In this document: piece by piece, positions 34,945 through 43,631 of the stretch | How the letters are laid out: each line of letters starts with the position of its first letter | Position numbering within the stretch: position 1 is the first letter of the stretch | NCBI GenBank assembly: GCA_017303895.1 | Contig: JAFLBF010000001.1 | Coordinates: 310,001 to 374,000 of the forward strand | Direction: 5' to 3' | Origin: Bacteroidota bacterium | Lineage (GTDB): Bacteria > Bacteroidota > Bacteroidia > 2-12-FULL-35-15 | DNA length: 64,000 nt | Made by a program: the position numbers and the translations under genes | Notes under the pieces: generated by a model | Told to the model about the DNA's origin: nothing | What the model saw: only the letters and a program-made list of their open reading frames with translations | The model's database searches: none

Positions 34945-34974
34945 AAAGCACCAATTCTCATTGGTGCTTTTTTT
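34945..34974 (+). terminator. Terminator after the small lipoprotein gene
   Basis: AAAGCACCAAT pairs with ATTGGTGCTTT around a 3-5 nt loop, then seven T. Confidence 0.87.
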
Positions 34975-34993
34975 GTCTTAAAAAACTACCATC

Positions 34994-35467
34994 ATGAATT
35001 TACAACAAATTACCCCGCTTATCGAAAAAAGTCTGGAAGGATTAAAACAAGATGTTGCCGCATGTCGTGGTGCCAATCCCGGCCAATGGTCATTTAAACA
35101 AAAAGATGCTACCGTTTGGATCGATGTTTTTAATTTTCAAACCAATCCGGATAAATATTATTTCCAAGTAATGAGTCCGCTTTGTGCTATTCCCGATAAA
35201 AATGTGGAAGCATTTTATCAGGATCTGCTAGAGATCAATTATCAAATGTACGGATCGTGGATGTGTAAAAAAGAAGGTTGGCTGTATGTACTGAGCTTGC
35301 GCGAAGCAGCTGGATTGGATCAATCAGAAATAGATGCTACATTGGACCGCGTGTCTTTCTACAGCACAGATTATTATAGTAAATTATCATTTAAATATCA
35401 AGGATGCTGGGCACCAAAGCCTCCTGCCAATAATGGCGGTTCGGGAGCCCCACCAAGTGGAGTATAA
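34994..35467 (+). CDS. YbjN / type III secretion chaperone-like domain protein
   Basis: A 157-residue cytoplasmic protein with the alpha-beta-beta-alpha-beta pattern of the YbjN/CesT-like fold. KDATVWIDVFNFQ and KYYFQVMSPLCAIP are strands, NVEAFYQDLLEINYQ a helix, and SWMCKKEGWLYVLSLREAAG strands. In this phylum such proteins occur without type III secretion, so I do not infer secretion; the fold suggests a small chaperone or binding protein. The C-terminus is Pro/Gly-rich. A terminator overlaps the stop codon. Confidence 0.7.
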   Translation: MNLQQITPLIEKSLEGLKQDVAACRGANPGQWSFKQKDATVWIDVFNFQTNPDKYYFQVMSPLCAIPDKNVEAFYQDLLEINYQMYGSWMCKKEGWLYVLSLREAAGLDQSEIDATLDRVSFYSTDYYSKLSFKYQGCWAPKPPANNGGSGAPPSGV

Positions 35468-35500
35468 AAAAAGAGCCTCTAGAATGAGGCTCTTTTTTTA
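35466..35500. terminator. Bidirectional terminator, YbjN-like gene / CoA-transferase
   Basis: AAAAAAAGAGCCTC pairs with GAGGCTCTTTTTTT around a short loop. It overlaps the stop codon of the minus-strand gene at 35498 and serves both convergent genes. Confidence 0.87.
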
Positions 35501-36760
35501 TTTCAATAGATCATATGCTTCCTTTTGTAATCGTTCTCTATGATCCGGATGTGCTATCCCTATCAATAGCTTTGCTCTCTCTTCCAATGTTTTTCCATAT
35601 AAATTAACTGCACCATATTCTGTTACCACGTAATGTACATGTGCACGAGTAGTTACGACTCCTGCACCAGGTTTTAATGTCACTGATATTTTAGATGCAC
35701 CATTCTTGGTGGTGGATGACAACGCGATGATCGGCTTGCCTCCTTCCGAAAGGGATGCCCCTCTTATAAAATCCATTTGTCCACCAACCCCGGAAAATAT
35801 TTTACTTCCAATGGAATCGGCACATACTTGTCCGGTAAGGTCGATCTCGATCGCACTATTGATCGCAGTCACCTTTGGATTTTTACGGATCACATCAGTA
35901 TTGTTTACATAGGCAAAATCCAACATCTTCACAATGGGATTGTCATTCATAAAATCATACAAGCGTTTTGTTCCAACAGCAAAAGAACCAACGATCATCC
36001 CGGGATGTTTTAGTTTTTTTGATCCATTGATCACCCCTTTTTCAACCAAAGGAAGTATTCCATCCGAAAACATTTCAGAATGTATTCCCAAGTCTTTATG
36101 ACCCGTTAAACAACTTAACACCGCATTTGGAATAGCACCTATACCCATTTGCAGTGTAGCGCCATCCTCCACTAAACTTGCAACATGTTTACCAATAGCC
36201 TTTTCGGTATCCGATAAAGGACGATCCCGGGTCTCTGGTAACTCTTGATCGTGTTCCACCATATAATCGATCTCCTTTACATGGATCAATCCATCACCAT
36301 GCGTGCGGGGGACAAATTTGTTCACTTGCGCAATTACGATCTTGGCTGATTGTTGAGCTGCGGAAGAAATATCAATTGAAGTCCCGAGTGAACAATAGCC
36401 ATGCTCATCAGGTGGCGAGACAGATATCAGTGCAACATCAATTGGTATGATCCCTTTTCGGAAGAGTGAAGGAGCCTCACTTAAAAAAACAGGAATATAA
36501 CTTCCTCTTCCGTGCTGAACAGCCTCCCTTACATTCTCTCCAACAAAAAAGGCTTTTATTTTAAACGCATCCGCACAATCCGGTTTTGCATATGGAGCAT
36601 CGCCCTCGGTATGCATTGAATAGATGCTCACATTTTTAAAATCACATGCACGTTTCGACAATTCATTTACCAAAAATTGTGGCGTAGCGGCTGCCGAATG
36701 TATAAAAACATTGTCGCCCGACTTAATAACAGTTAATGCTTCTTGAACAGAACAGATCAT
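35498..36760 (-). CDS. Acetyl-CoA hydrolase/transferase family protein
   Basis: A 420-residue CoA-transferase. The catalytic Glu is likely in INSAIEIDLTGQVCAD; the Gly-rich FSGVGGQMDFIRGA is the oxyanion/CoA segment; DGATLQMGIGAIPNAV and GIHSEMFSDGILPLVEKG are conserved in the 4-hydroxybutyrate / acetate-succinyl-CoA transferase group. It probably moves CoA between acetate and another carboxylic acid; the exact pair is not assignable. Full length. It is divergent from the MFS transporter gene. Confidence 0.88.
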   Translation of the reverse strand: MICSVQEALTVIKSGDNVFIHSAAATPQFLVNELSKRACDFKNVSIYSMHTEGDAPYAKPDCADAFKIKAFFVGENVREAVQHGRGSYIPVFLSEAPSLFRKGIIPIDVALISVSPPDEHGYCSLGTSIDISSAAQQSAKIVIAQVNKFVPRTHGDGLIHVKEIDYMVEHDQELPETRDRPLSDTEKAIGKHVASLVEDGATLQMGIGAIPNAVLSCLTGHKDLGIHSEMFSDGILPLVEKGVINGSKKLKHPGMIVGSFAVGTKRLYDFMNDNPIVKMLDFAYVNNTDVIRKNPKVTAINSAIEIDLTGQVCADSIGSKIFSGVGGQMDFIRGASLSEGGKPIIALSSTTKNGASKISVTLKPGAGVVTTRAHVHYVVTEYGAVNLYGKTLEERAKLLIGIAHPDHRERLQKEAYDLLK

Positions 36761-36835
36761 TTTATTCTTTTTTTACGAAGGTAATTTATTCCATTAGAAG
36801 TAACAATTTAAAGAAACTGATTTCGATTAGTATTG

Positions 36836-36843
36836 TACCTTTG
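36836..36843 (+). promoter_or_regulatory. -7 element 5 nt before the MFS gene ATG
   Basis: TACCTTTG matches TAnnTTTG and ends 5 nt before the ATG at 36849. It is a third likely leaderless start. Confidence 0.5.
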
Positions 36844-36848
36844 CTGAC

Positions 36849-38063
36849 ATGAATAAAATTCTTTCCTTATATAAAGAATCTTTTTCCAATATTCAACGCA
36901 ATATCTGGGTTTTATCCATTGCTATGTTTATCAATAGAAGTGGATCGATGGTGCTACTGTTTACTTCTTTATATTTAACCAAAGATCTACATTTCACAAT
37001 TGCCGAAGCCGGATTGGCTTTAAGCTTTTATGGTATAGGCAGTGTATTGGGATCGTATGCGGGAGGGTGGTTAACGGACAGGTATCATTTTTATAATATC
37101 ATGTTCTACTCCCTCATTTTGAGTGGACTTATTCTTTTATTATTATTGGTTGCTCACACTCCTTTTCAGATCTCTTCTGTGATCTTTATTTATGCATTTG
37201 CTTCCGATATTTTTCGTCCGGCCAATTCAAAAGCCATTGCTGCTTACAGCACACCTGAAAATAGAACACGCTCCGTTTCATTGGTTCGTTTAGCAGTAAA
37301 CCTGGGTTTTTCTGTTGGACCTGCTGTTGGCGGGTTTGTTGCCTTATACTTAGGTTATAAATTGCTTTTTATAATTGATGCATTCACTTCTGTTGCTGCT
37401 GCTGGATTATTATACCTGTATCTTCCGAAAAAAGATCTGCAACAAACAAAAGTAAGTTCTGCTGAGATAAAAAATAGTAGCCCTTCTGCTTATAAAGATA
37501 TTCCCTATTTGATCTTTATCTTTCTTGTTGCTATTTATGGCATCTGTTTTTTCCAGCTGTTTGCCAGTGTCCCACAATATTTCGACAAAGTATGCCATTA
37601 CTCAGAAGACACCATTGGTTTACTGCTTGGGCTAAATGGATTATTGGTAGTATTGATCGAAATGCCATTGGTTACATATTTGGAAAAAGAGCGAAAGCTA
37701 TTTAAATACATCATTATCGGAGTACTTTGTTTACCTGTCTCTTTTGCGATACTCAAATTCGGAGAAGGGATGGTCCTTCCTGCCATTGTCTATACGGTCA
37801 TCATTACTTTATCTGAGATCTATGCGATGCCTTTTATGATGAATTACTCACTATCGCGACCTGCAAAAGAACGACAAGGACAATATTCGGCATTGTATTC
37901 TATTGCTTATGGTCTTTCTAATATTGTAGCACCGGTGTTAGGTTTAGGCATCGCCAACAGATACGGATTTAACAGTATGTTCTATTTCTTGATCGCATTA
38001 AGCTTATTAACTGCTATCGGCTTTATCTGGCTGGGGAATAAAAACAAAAGCCCCGAACAGTAG
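36849..38063 (+). CDS. MFS transporter
   Basis: A 404-residue inner-membrane protein with about twelve hydrophobic segments. The MFS loop motif GGWLTDRYHFYNIM follows helix 2, and SRPAKERQGQYSALYSIAYGLSNIVAP lies in the second half. The general layout fits drug or metabolite efflux proteins (DHA1-like), but no substrate is indicated. The stop codon lies in the loop of a terminator hairpin. It is convergent with typA. Confidence 0.87.
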   Translation: MNKILSLYKESFSNIQRNIWVLSIAMFINRSGSMVLLFTSLYLTKDLHFTIAEAGLALSFYGIGSVLGSYAGGWLTDRYHFYNIMFYSLILSGLILLLLLVAHTPFQISSVIFIYAFASDIFRPANSKAIAAYSTPENRTRSVSLVRLAVNLGFSVGPAVGGFVALYLGYKLLFIIDAFTSVAAAGLLYLYLPKKDLQQTKVSSAEIKNSSPSAYKDIPYLIFIFLVAIYGICFFQLFASVPQYFDKVCHYSEDTIGLLLGLNGLLVVLIEMPLVTYLEKERKLFKYIIIGVLCLPVSFAILKFGEGMVLPAIVYTVIITLSEIYAMPFMMNYSLSRPAKERQGQYSALYSIAYGLSNIVAPVLGLGIANRYGFNSMFYFLIALSLLTAIGFIWLGNKNKSPEQ

Positions 38064-38078
38064 TTCAGGGCTTTCTTA
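38047..38078. terminator. Terminator overlapping the MFS stop codon
   Basis: AAAGCCCCGAAC pairs with GTTCAGGGCTTT with one wobble, followed by CTTATTTT. The MFS stop TAG is in the loop. Confidence 0.75.
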
Positions 38079-38090
38079 TTTTGTTTGAAA

Positions 38091-39902
38091 TTATTGTGCT
38101 TCCATTTTTTTCTCTTGACGTTTACGCTCGTTCTCATCTAATAATACTTTACGCAAACGGATAGATTGTGGTGTGATCTCCACATATTCATCCCACTGAA
38201 TATATTCCATTGCTTCTTCCAAAGAGAAGTTGATCTTAGGAGCAATACGCATTTTATCATCACTTCCGGATGCGCGCATGTTCGTTAATTTTTTCTCTTT
38301 CGTGATGTTAACAACGATATCATCCTGACGGTTGTTTTCTCCGATCACTTGACCAGTATAGATTGGATCACCCGGCTCAACGAAGAAATTACCTCTGTCT
38401 TGTAATTTATCAATTGAATAAGCAATAGCTGTTCCTTGTTCTCCGGAAATCAATACTCCATTGATACGGTTAGGAATAGGGCCTTTCCATGGTTCGAATG
38501 CTTTAAAACGGTGTGCCATGATAGCCTCACCTGCTGTTGCTGTCAACACATTATTACGTAATCCAATGATACCACGTGATGGGATCTCAAATTCGATGTG
38601 CTGAAGATCGCCTTTCGGTTCCATCAACAACATATCTCCTTTACGCTGACTCACCAACTCAATTACTTTACCTGCAGATTCTTCAGGAACATCCACTGTT
38701 AAATATTCAATTGGCTCACATTTTACTCCATCAATTTCTTTGATGATAACCTGTGGCTGACCAACTTGTAATTCATATCCTTCGCGTCTCATTGTTTCGA
38801 TCAATACCGACAAGTGAAGGATACCACGACCATATACTAAATAAGAATCGGCTGAGTTTGTTTCTTCAACACGTAATGCCAAATTCTTTTCCAATTCTTT
38901 AAATAAACGATCACGTAAGTGACGTGATGTAACAAATTTACCTTCTTTACCAAAGAAAGGAGAATTGTTGATACAGAACAACATGTTCATGGTTGGTTCA
39001 TCGATCGCGATCGGTGTTAAGCCTTCCGGATTTTCGTAATCAGCAATTGTATCACCGATCTCAAAACCATCAATACCGGTTAAAGCTACAATATCACCAC
39101 ATTCAACTTCCGAAGCTTTTTGTTTTCCTAAACCTTCGAATGTGAACAATTCTTTGATACGTGATTTTATAACAGAGCCATCTCTTTTTACCAAAGAAAC
39201 CGGCATATTCTCTTTAATTGTTCCACGGTGAACTCTACCTACTGCAATACGACCAACAAATGAAGAGTAGTCCAAAGAGGTAACCTGCATCTGTAAAGTT
39301 CCTTCATTCTTAGGAGGAGAAGGGAATTTCTCGATGATCATATCCAACAAGTGAGTGATGTCGGTTGTTGGTGTTTTCCAATCAGGACCCATCCACCCTT
39401 GTTTAGATGAACCGTAAACGGTAGTGAAATCTAATTGCTCTTCTGTAGCATCCAGGTTAAAGAAAAGGTCAAATACCTGATCGTGTACTTCATCGGGACG
39501 GCAATTTGGCTTATCTACTTTATTGATAACAAGGATCACTTTTTTCCCTTGAGCCAAGGCTTTTTGAGTAACGAAACGAGTTTGAGGCATAGGGCCTTCA
39601 AACGCATCCACTAATAATACAACTCCATCCGCCATGTTCAATACACGCTCTACTTCACCTCCAAAATCCGCGTGGCCTGGAGTATCAATGATGTTGATCT
39701 TTGTTCCTTTATAACGTACAGAGACATTCTTTGCCAAGATGGTGATACCACGTTCACGCTCCAGGTCATTATTATCTAGGATCAATTCCCCTGATTCCTG
39801 GTTTTCACGGAACAATTTTCCAGTATGTAAAATTTTGTCAACCAAAGTTGTTTTCCCGTGATCGACATGGGCAATAATGGCAATGTTTCTAATGTTTTGC
39901 AT
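38091..39902 (-). CDS. typA: GTP-binding protein TypA/BipA
   Basis: A 603-residue translational GTPase involved in ribosome assembly and stress adaptation. G1 [16 protein letters not shown]2 [12 protein letters not shown]3 [15 protein letters not shown] and G4 [12 protein letters not shown] are all intact. EF-G-like domains II, III and V follow and the TypA-specific C-terminus ends in [21 protein letters not shown] -7 element TACTTTTG lies 44 nt upstream. The gene stands alone. Confidence 0.97.
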   Translation of the reverse strand: MQNIRNIAIIAHVDHGKTTLVDKILHTGKLFRENQESGELILDNNDLERERGITILAKNVSVRYKGTKINIIDTPGHADFGGEVERVLNMADGVVLLVDAFEGPMPQTRFVTQKALAQGKKVILVINKVDKPNCRPDEVHDQVFDLFFNLDATEEQLDFTTVYGSSKQGWMGPDWKTPTTDITHLLDMIIEKFPSPPKNEGTLQMQVTSLDYSSFVGRIAVGRVHRGTIKENMPVSLVKRDGSVIKSRIKELFTFEGLGKQKASEVECGDIVALTGIDGFEIGDTIADYENPEGLTPIAIDEPTMNMLFCINNSPFFGKEGKFVTSRHLRDRLFKELEKNLALRVEETNSADSYLVYGRGILHLSVLIETMRREGYELQVGQPQVIIKEIDGVKCEPIEYLTVDVPEESAGKVIELVSQRKGDMLLMEPKGDLQHIEFEIPSRGIIGLRNNVLTATAGEAIMAHRFKAFEPWKGPIPNRINGVLISGEQGTAIAYSIDKLQDRGNFFVEPGDPIYTGQVIGENNRQDDIVVNITKEKKLTNMRASGSDDKMRIAPKINFSLEEAMEYIQWDEYVEITPQSIRLRKVLLDENERKRQEKKMEAQ

Positions 39903-39945
39903 TTTGATTTAAATAAAATTTGTGCTCTTTTGATTTTAAGGCTGC

Positions 39946-39953
39946 AAAAGTAG
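39946..39953 (-). promoter_or_regulatory. -7 element of typA
   Basis: On the minus strand TACTTTTG matches TAnnTTTG, about 44 nt before the typA ATG, leaving a normal leader in contrast to the leaderless-type genes nearby. Confidence 0.5.
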
Positions 39954-40019
39954 TGATTTTATACCAAATTAGCACTATATGGCTATGTAAAATGCTATAA
40001 TTAAGGGAAATCGGAGCTT

Positions 40020-41114
40020 TTATTTCGCCTTCGGCTTGCGTTTGGCCTCTTTTGCCTTTTTGGCGGCTTCCTTTTCGGCCAGCTTTTTAGCTTGTGCTTC
40101 TTTCTTTAACTGGGCTTTCGTTTTGGTATATTGAATGAATCTGAACCCGAGATATAGACCATAATTATATTGCAGCTGTTGAGTTTTTAATGTTTTGATC
40201 CTCGACTGGCTGGCATCGGCATTGGCAGATATTCCTCCAAAGAATACTTTTCCATTGTATCCAATACTTGACTTTGCACGGCCAATAAGCGGGAAGCCCA
40301 TTTTATAGAATTTTCCTAAAGGATATGAATAGGTTTGCGTTTGAAAACCAACACCAACCAAAACTGCTGTAGAAAAATAAAAATTGTTTTTGGTCAGATT
40401 AAAACCATAGCCACCCTGCACATAAAAAGCATAATTTCTGTTCCGTTGAAGATTAGAAATGTTCCCAAAATACGGCCGGAGAGAATCCGGGATCAAATGC
40501 AGATCGGTACTTTTTAACTCACTAAAACGTGGAGAGAGAATCAGCATTCCTGATCCAGCACTTTTCTTTTGTAACTGGGTTTGATTAAATGCGGCATTGT
40601 AGGAGAATTTTTTTCCATTAAAAATAAAAACACCATTTGCTCCCCATTGATAGGCTCTTACATTTGTATTATAATTTTTTAAAAGGATCTCATCGCCTTT
40701 ATAATGAAAATAAAGGCGGCTATAATCCTGATAATAAGCCTCAAATCCGAATTTGGTTCCATACATATTCATGGAAAAGCCTTTAAATCCTGCTTTTATC
40801 CTCCCCGTAGTATCTAGATAGTCGTTGGTAAATTTAAAGATGTACGTAAAACCGATTCCTTTAATATTGGCAGAAACACCTGTGGTCGGTGGAATATGTG
40901 GAGAGTAAAACAGTTTAGCATCGTTGAGCTGTTCTGTTGAATAACCTTCGGTATTCCTAGGAGTGAGTGTGTATAAAAAACCATTATTGATCAGAAAGGT
41001 TTTTAATGCGAAGATGTTTTTGAACTTCTGCACATAAGCAGTATCCGGATCAGTTCCGGCATTTGCTACAAACAATGTTAAAGAAAATAAAATGGCAAAA
41101 AACAGCTTCTTCAT
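40020..41114 (-). CDS. DUF4421 outer-membrane-type protein
   Basis: A 364-residue exported protein with a signal peptide (KKLFFAILFSLTLFVANAG). The body alternates short beta strands with aromatic residues (RLYFHYKGDEILL, YAFYVQGGYGFNLTKNNFYF, YNYGLYLGFRF), as in outer-membrane barrels, and fits DUF4421 (SPHIPPTTGVSANIKGIGFT). The C-terminal about 35 residues are a Lys/Ala tail (KKLAEKEAAKKAKEAKRKPK) that is unusual for a barrel and resembles the histone-like protein in composition. It lies 52 nt after the response-regulator gene on the same strand and may belong to its transcript. Confidence 0.75.
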   Translation of the reverse strand: MKKLFFAILFSLTLFVANAGTDPDTAYVQKFKNIFALKTFLINNGFLYTLTPRNTEGYSTEQLNDAKLFYSPHIPPTTGVSANIKGIGFTYIFKFTNDYLDTTGRIKAGFKGFSMNMYGTKFGFEAYYQDYSRLYFHYKGDEILLKNYNTNVRAYQWGANGVFIFNGKKFSYNAAFNQTQLQKKSAGSGMLILSPRFSELKSTDLHLIPDSLRPYFGNISNLQRNRNYAFYVQGGYGFNLTKNNFYFSTAVLVGVGFQTQTYSYPLGKFYKMGFPLIGRAKSSIGYNGKVFFGGISANADASQSRIKTLKTQQLQYNYGLYLGFRFIQYTKTKAQLKKEAQAKKLAEKEAAKKAKEAKRKPKAK

Positions 41115-41166
41115 CTATCCAAAAATAGTAAATTTTAAAAAATGAGAAGCAAGAGAGCAAGAATAC

Positions 41167-41853
41167 TTAATCCTTGTCTTTATTCATATACACCCTAATA
41201 GCCTGCGCTTTTGAGGTAACATGCAGTTTTTTATAAATATTGCTGATATGATTCCGTACCGTGTTGGGACTAACGCCCATATCGGCAGCAATCTCCTTAT
41301 ATTCTAACCCATCCACTAATAATGTGAGAACCTCGTGTTCTCTATCAGTAAGATCATAATCGGCTGTCCGCTCTCCGGCCGGTTTAATTGAATCAAGTTT
41401 CGAGTTCATCAAAAGATTCAGTGCTTTACGCGCAATGCTGGGCGACATGGGAGCTCCTTCATCGTTCAGCAAATTGATGATAGCCTCTTTGATCTTATCA
41501 ATCGGCTCGTCTTTCAACAAATATCCATCAGCACCTGCTTTGATAGCGGAAAATATTTTTTCATCTTCATCAAAGATGGTCAGCATTAAATATTTGGAAT
41601 TCGGATAACGTTCTTTCCCCTTTTCAACCGCTTCTATTCCATTCATAATAGGCATATCAATATCCATGAGCACCACATCCGGCTCAATTACCTTCCTTGC
41701 CTCCATCATTTTTTCCAGGAAATCTTTTCCGTTTTCGGCAGTAAATAAAACTTTATAGTTCTCAAATGCACTTAATTTTTCTTTTAATGCACTTCTCAAA
41801 CTGCCTTTATCATCCACAATCGCGATGTATGTCATGTCTTTTCTTTTGGTCAT
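41167..41853 (-). CDS. LuxR/NarL-type response regulator
   Basis: A 228-residue DNA-binding regulator. The receiver domain (about 7-125) has the phospho-acceptor Asp64 in VVLMDIDMPIMNG, the conserved Thr in LMLTIFDED and Lys in GYLLKDEPID. The C-terminal HTH (about 165-225) has LTDREHEVLTLLVDGLEYKE and MGVSPNTVRNHISNIYKKL. Translation may start at 41853 or at the Met six codons later (MTYIAIVDD). It follows the histidine kinase by 41 nt. A 19-bp site overlapping the kinase's stop codon recurs in front of the ankyrin gene and is a candidate autoregulatory operator. Confidence 0.94.
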   Translation of the reverse strand: MTKRKDMTYIAIVDDKGSLRSALKEKLSAFENYKVLFTAENGKDFLEKMMEARKVIEPDVVLMDIDMPIMNGIEAVEKGKERYPNSKYLMLTIFDEDEKIFSAIKAGADGYLLKDEPIDKIKEAIINLLNDEGAPMSPSIARKALNLLMNSKLDSIKPAGERTADYDLTDREHEVLTLLVDGLEYKEIAADMGVSPNTVRNHISNIYKKLHVTSKAQAIRVYMNKDKD

Positions 41854-41883
41854 GACAAAATTGAATTTAAATATGTTCTTAAT

Positions 41884-41902
41884 AAATAGTGCATCTATAC
41901 TA
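41884..41902 (-). promoter_or_regulatory. Candidate response-regulator operator, copy 1
   Basis: On the minus strand this reads TAGTATAGATGCACTATTT, 17 of 19 identical to TAGTACAAATGCACTATTT at 43562-43580. Its first 16 bases have the near-palindromic form TAGT(N8)ACTA. It lies 31 nt upstream of the response-regulator ATG and overlaps the kinase stop codon. NarL-type regulators bind paired half-sites of this size; binding is inferred. Confidence 0.45.
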
Positions 41903-43520
41903 CTAAAGTGTATTTTACTCCTTTAGTCTCAGCCGATTCTACAAGAACAGATATTCCAGTTTCTTCTGCTCTCTTTTTTATATTCGAAAATCCGTAGCCT
42001 TCAGAGTCAACTTTCTCAGAGAAGCCTTTTCCGTTATCAGCAATAATTATGATAATATTTTTATCGCTACTGATGATCACTTCCAGTAAGCTAGCTTTTG
42101 AGTGCTTAAAAGCATTATTAATGATCTCCTGACAAATACGGAATAAATTTAAGCCAACCAGCGCATTCATGGAAATATTGTTGCTTATCTGTTCCTGGAA
42201 TTTGATCTGAACATTAGAGTGTCTGAAAATATTCCTTGCGTACACTTTTAATTTATCTGATAGATCCTGAATGGTAATTTGTTCGTCACTGATCGCCCAG
42301 ATGGTTTCTCTTAAATTTCCGATCACCTGCCGCACGGATTCATTGATACTTTTCACTACCTCTTCCCGTTTCTCTTTCTGCTCATCGGTAAGACCTTCTA
42401 AAGAAAGTAAAACAAAAGAAAGCTGTCCGCCCACATTATCGTGCAAGTCTCTCGAAATACGCTCTTTTTCCTGTTGAAGTTTTTGAGCATTTAACAACTC
42501 CTCCTGTTTCTTTTTTAGATTTATCACATTTATTCTCCAGAAAATTAGCAATACTATTAATAATATAGAAATAACCAACAAAATGATCGTTCTGTTTCTC
42601 GTATTGATCTTTGCCTGATTAAGCATATTTTCCTGTTGAAGGATCTTATTCAAATTTTCCTTCTTTTCTGATTCATACTTTATCTGATAAGCGGCCACCT
42701 TATCGGCAATATCTAAACCAAAAATGGAATCTTTTAAATGTAACAAGCGCGATAACGACTTTTTTGCTTCAGAGTCTTTTAATAATTCATCTGTCATGAG
42801 ACTAAGAATATACTTTTGACCTTCTAAGTTTCTCGATAGTTCATAGCCCGCTAATAATTCATTATATATTTTAAATGCTTTTTGCCTTTCATTGATCTGC
42901 ATGTAAAATATTCCTTGTTTTGTCTTAGAGAAATTAAGTGACGATGCGTCTCCTGATTTTTGTGCAAAAAACACTGCGCTATCAATACTGCTTTGTGTTT
43001 CAACTATATTATAATGATAATTTATTCGAATATCTGCAATTACCGAAAAAACACGCGATAAGCCAATATAATTGGTGGTTCTTTTATAGATCTCTTTAGA
43101 TCTATTTAAAAAATAAAAAGAAGAGTCCAGCATAGCCAGCTCTGAATAGATGGCGCCCATATTATAATAGGCCTTTGATGCAATGGAGTCGATATAGCAT
43201 TCTTTGGATAATCGTTCAACATTCCTAAAAAAGTAAATTGCTTTCTCTCTTTGTCCCAATACATATTGAACTTTTCCAATATTTAGATTGGCAATAGAAA
43301 TTTGTATACAGCTATGGTTCTTTTCTGCTAATGCTAATGCATTAAATCCAATCTCTAAAGCTTCCGGATAGTTCCCATCCGACCACAATTTGTTGAGTTG
43401 AAAGATCATTTTCTCAAATGATTCTTCTTGGGCAGAAGAAGAGAATGAAAGAATGGTCAATAATATCGTGAAGCTAATTCTTAAAGAATTTGATATACAC
43501 TGAATAATAGTAGGGACCAT
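41895..43520 (-). CDS. TPR-containing sensor histidine kinase (HisKA_3 / NarX type)
   Basis: A 541-residue membrane kinase. N-terminal signal/anchor (SFTILLTILSFSSSA), TPR-like helices (about 30-270; ALEIGFNALALAEKNHSCIQ, AIYFFRNVERLSKECY, KAYYNMGAIYSELAML), then one membrane segment (about 310-330, TIILLVISILLIVLLIFWRI). After a coiled coil, the H-box has His360 (ERISRDLHDNVGGQLSFVLL), and the ATPase domain has N-box NNAFKHSKA and G-boxes IADNGKGF and GYGFSNIKKRAEETG. The TPRs are probably periplasmic and sense a partner or ligand. It is co-transcribed with the LuxR-type regulator and divergent from the ankyrin gene. Confidence 0.92.
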   Translation of the reverse strand: MVPTIIQCISNSLRISFTILLTILSFSSSAQEESFEKMIFQLNKLWSDGNYPEALEIGFNALALAEKNHSCIQISIANLNIGKVQYVLGQREKAIYFFRNVERLSKECYIDSIASKAYYNMGAIYSELAMLDSSFYFLNRSKEIYKRTTNYIGLSRVFSVIADIRINYHYNIVETQSSIDSAVFFAQKSGDASSLNFSKTKQGIFYMQINERQKAFKIYNELLAGYELSRNLEGQKYILSLMTDELLKDSEAKKSLSRLLHLKDSIFGLDIADKVAAYQIKYESEKKENLNKILQQENMLNQAKINTRNRTIILLVISILLIVLLIFWRINVINLKKKQEELLNAQKLQQEKERISRDLHDNVGGQLSFVLLSLEGLTDEQKEKREEVVKSINESVRQVIGNLRETIWAISDEQITIQDLSDKLKVYARNIFRHSNVQIKFQEQISNNISMNALVGLNLFRICQEIINNAFKHSKASLLEVIISSDKNIIIIIADNGKGFSEKVDSEGYGFSNIKKRAEETGISVLVESAETKGVKYTLVV

Positions 43521-43561
43521 CCTCCAAAAGTATCCAATTTAAGCAAACTAAACAAACCAAC

Positions 43562-43592
43562 TAGTACAAATGCACTATTTCATAGTACACTA
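43562..43592 (+). promoter_or_regulatory. Candidate response-regulator operator, copy 2, with an extra half-site pair
   Basis: TAGTACAAATGCACTATTT (43562-43580) is near-identical to the site in front of the response-regulator gene. After it, TAGTACACTA (43583-43592) starts exactly 21 bp from the first site, two helical turns. It lies 40-70 nt upstream of the ankyrin ATG and just upstream of the kinase start, so it could control both directions. Confidence 0.45.
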
Positions 43593-43631
43593 AATTGAAA
43601 GAAGTTTGCCTTATCAATAAAACCACACACT

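Noticed and set aside
35334-35543. Extra gene overlapping the YbjN-like gene end and terminator
   Set aside because: The frame runs through a strong terminator and overlaps two supported genes in other frames.
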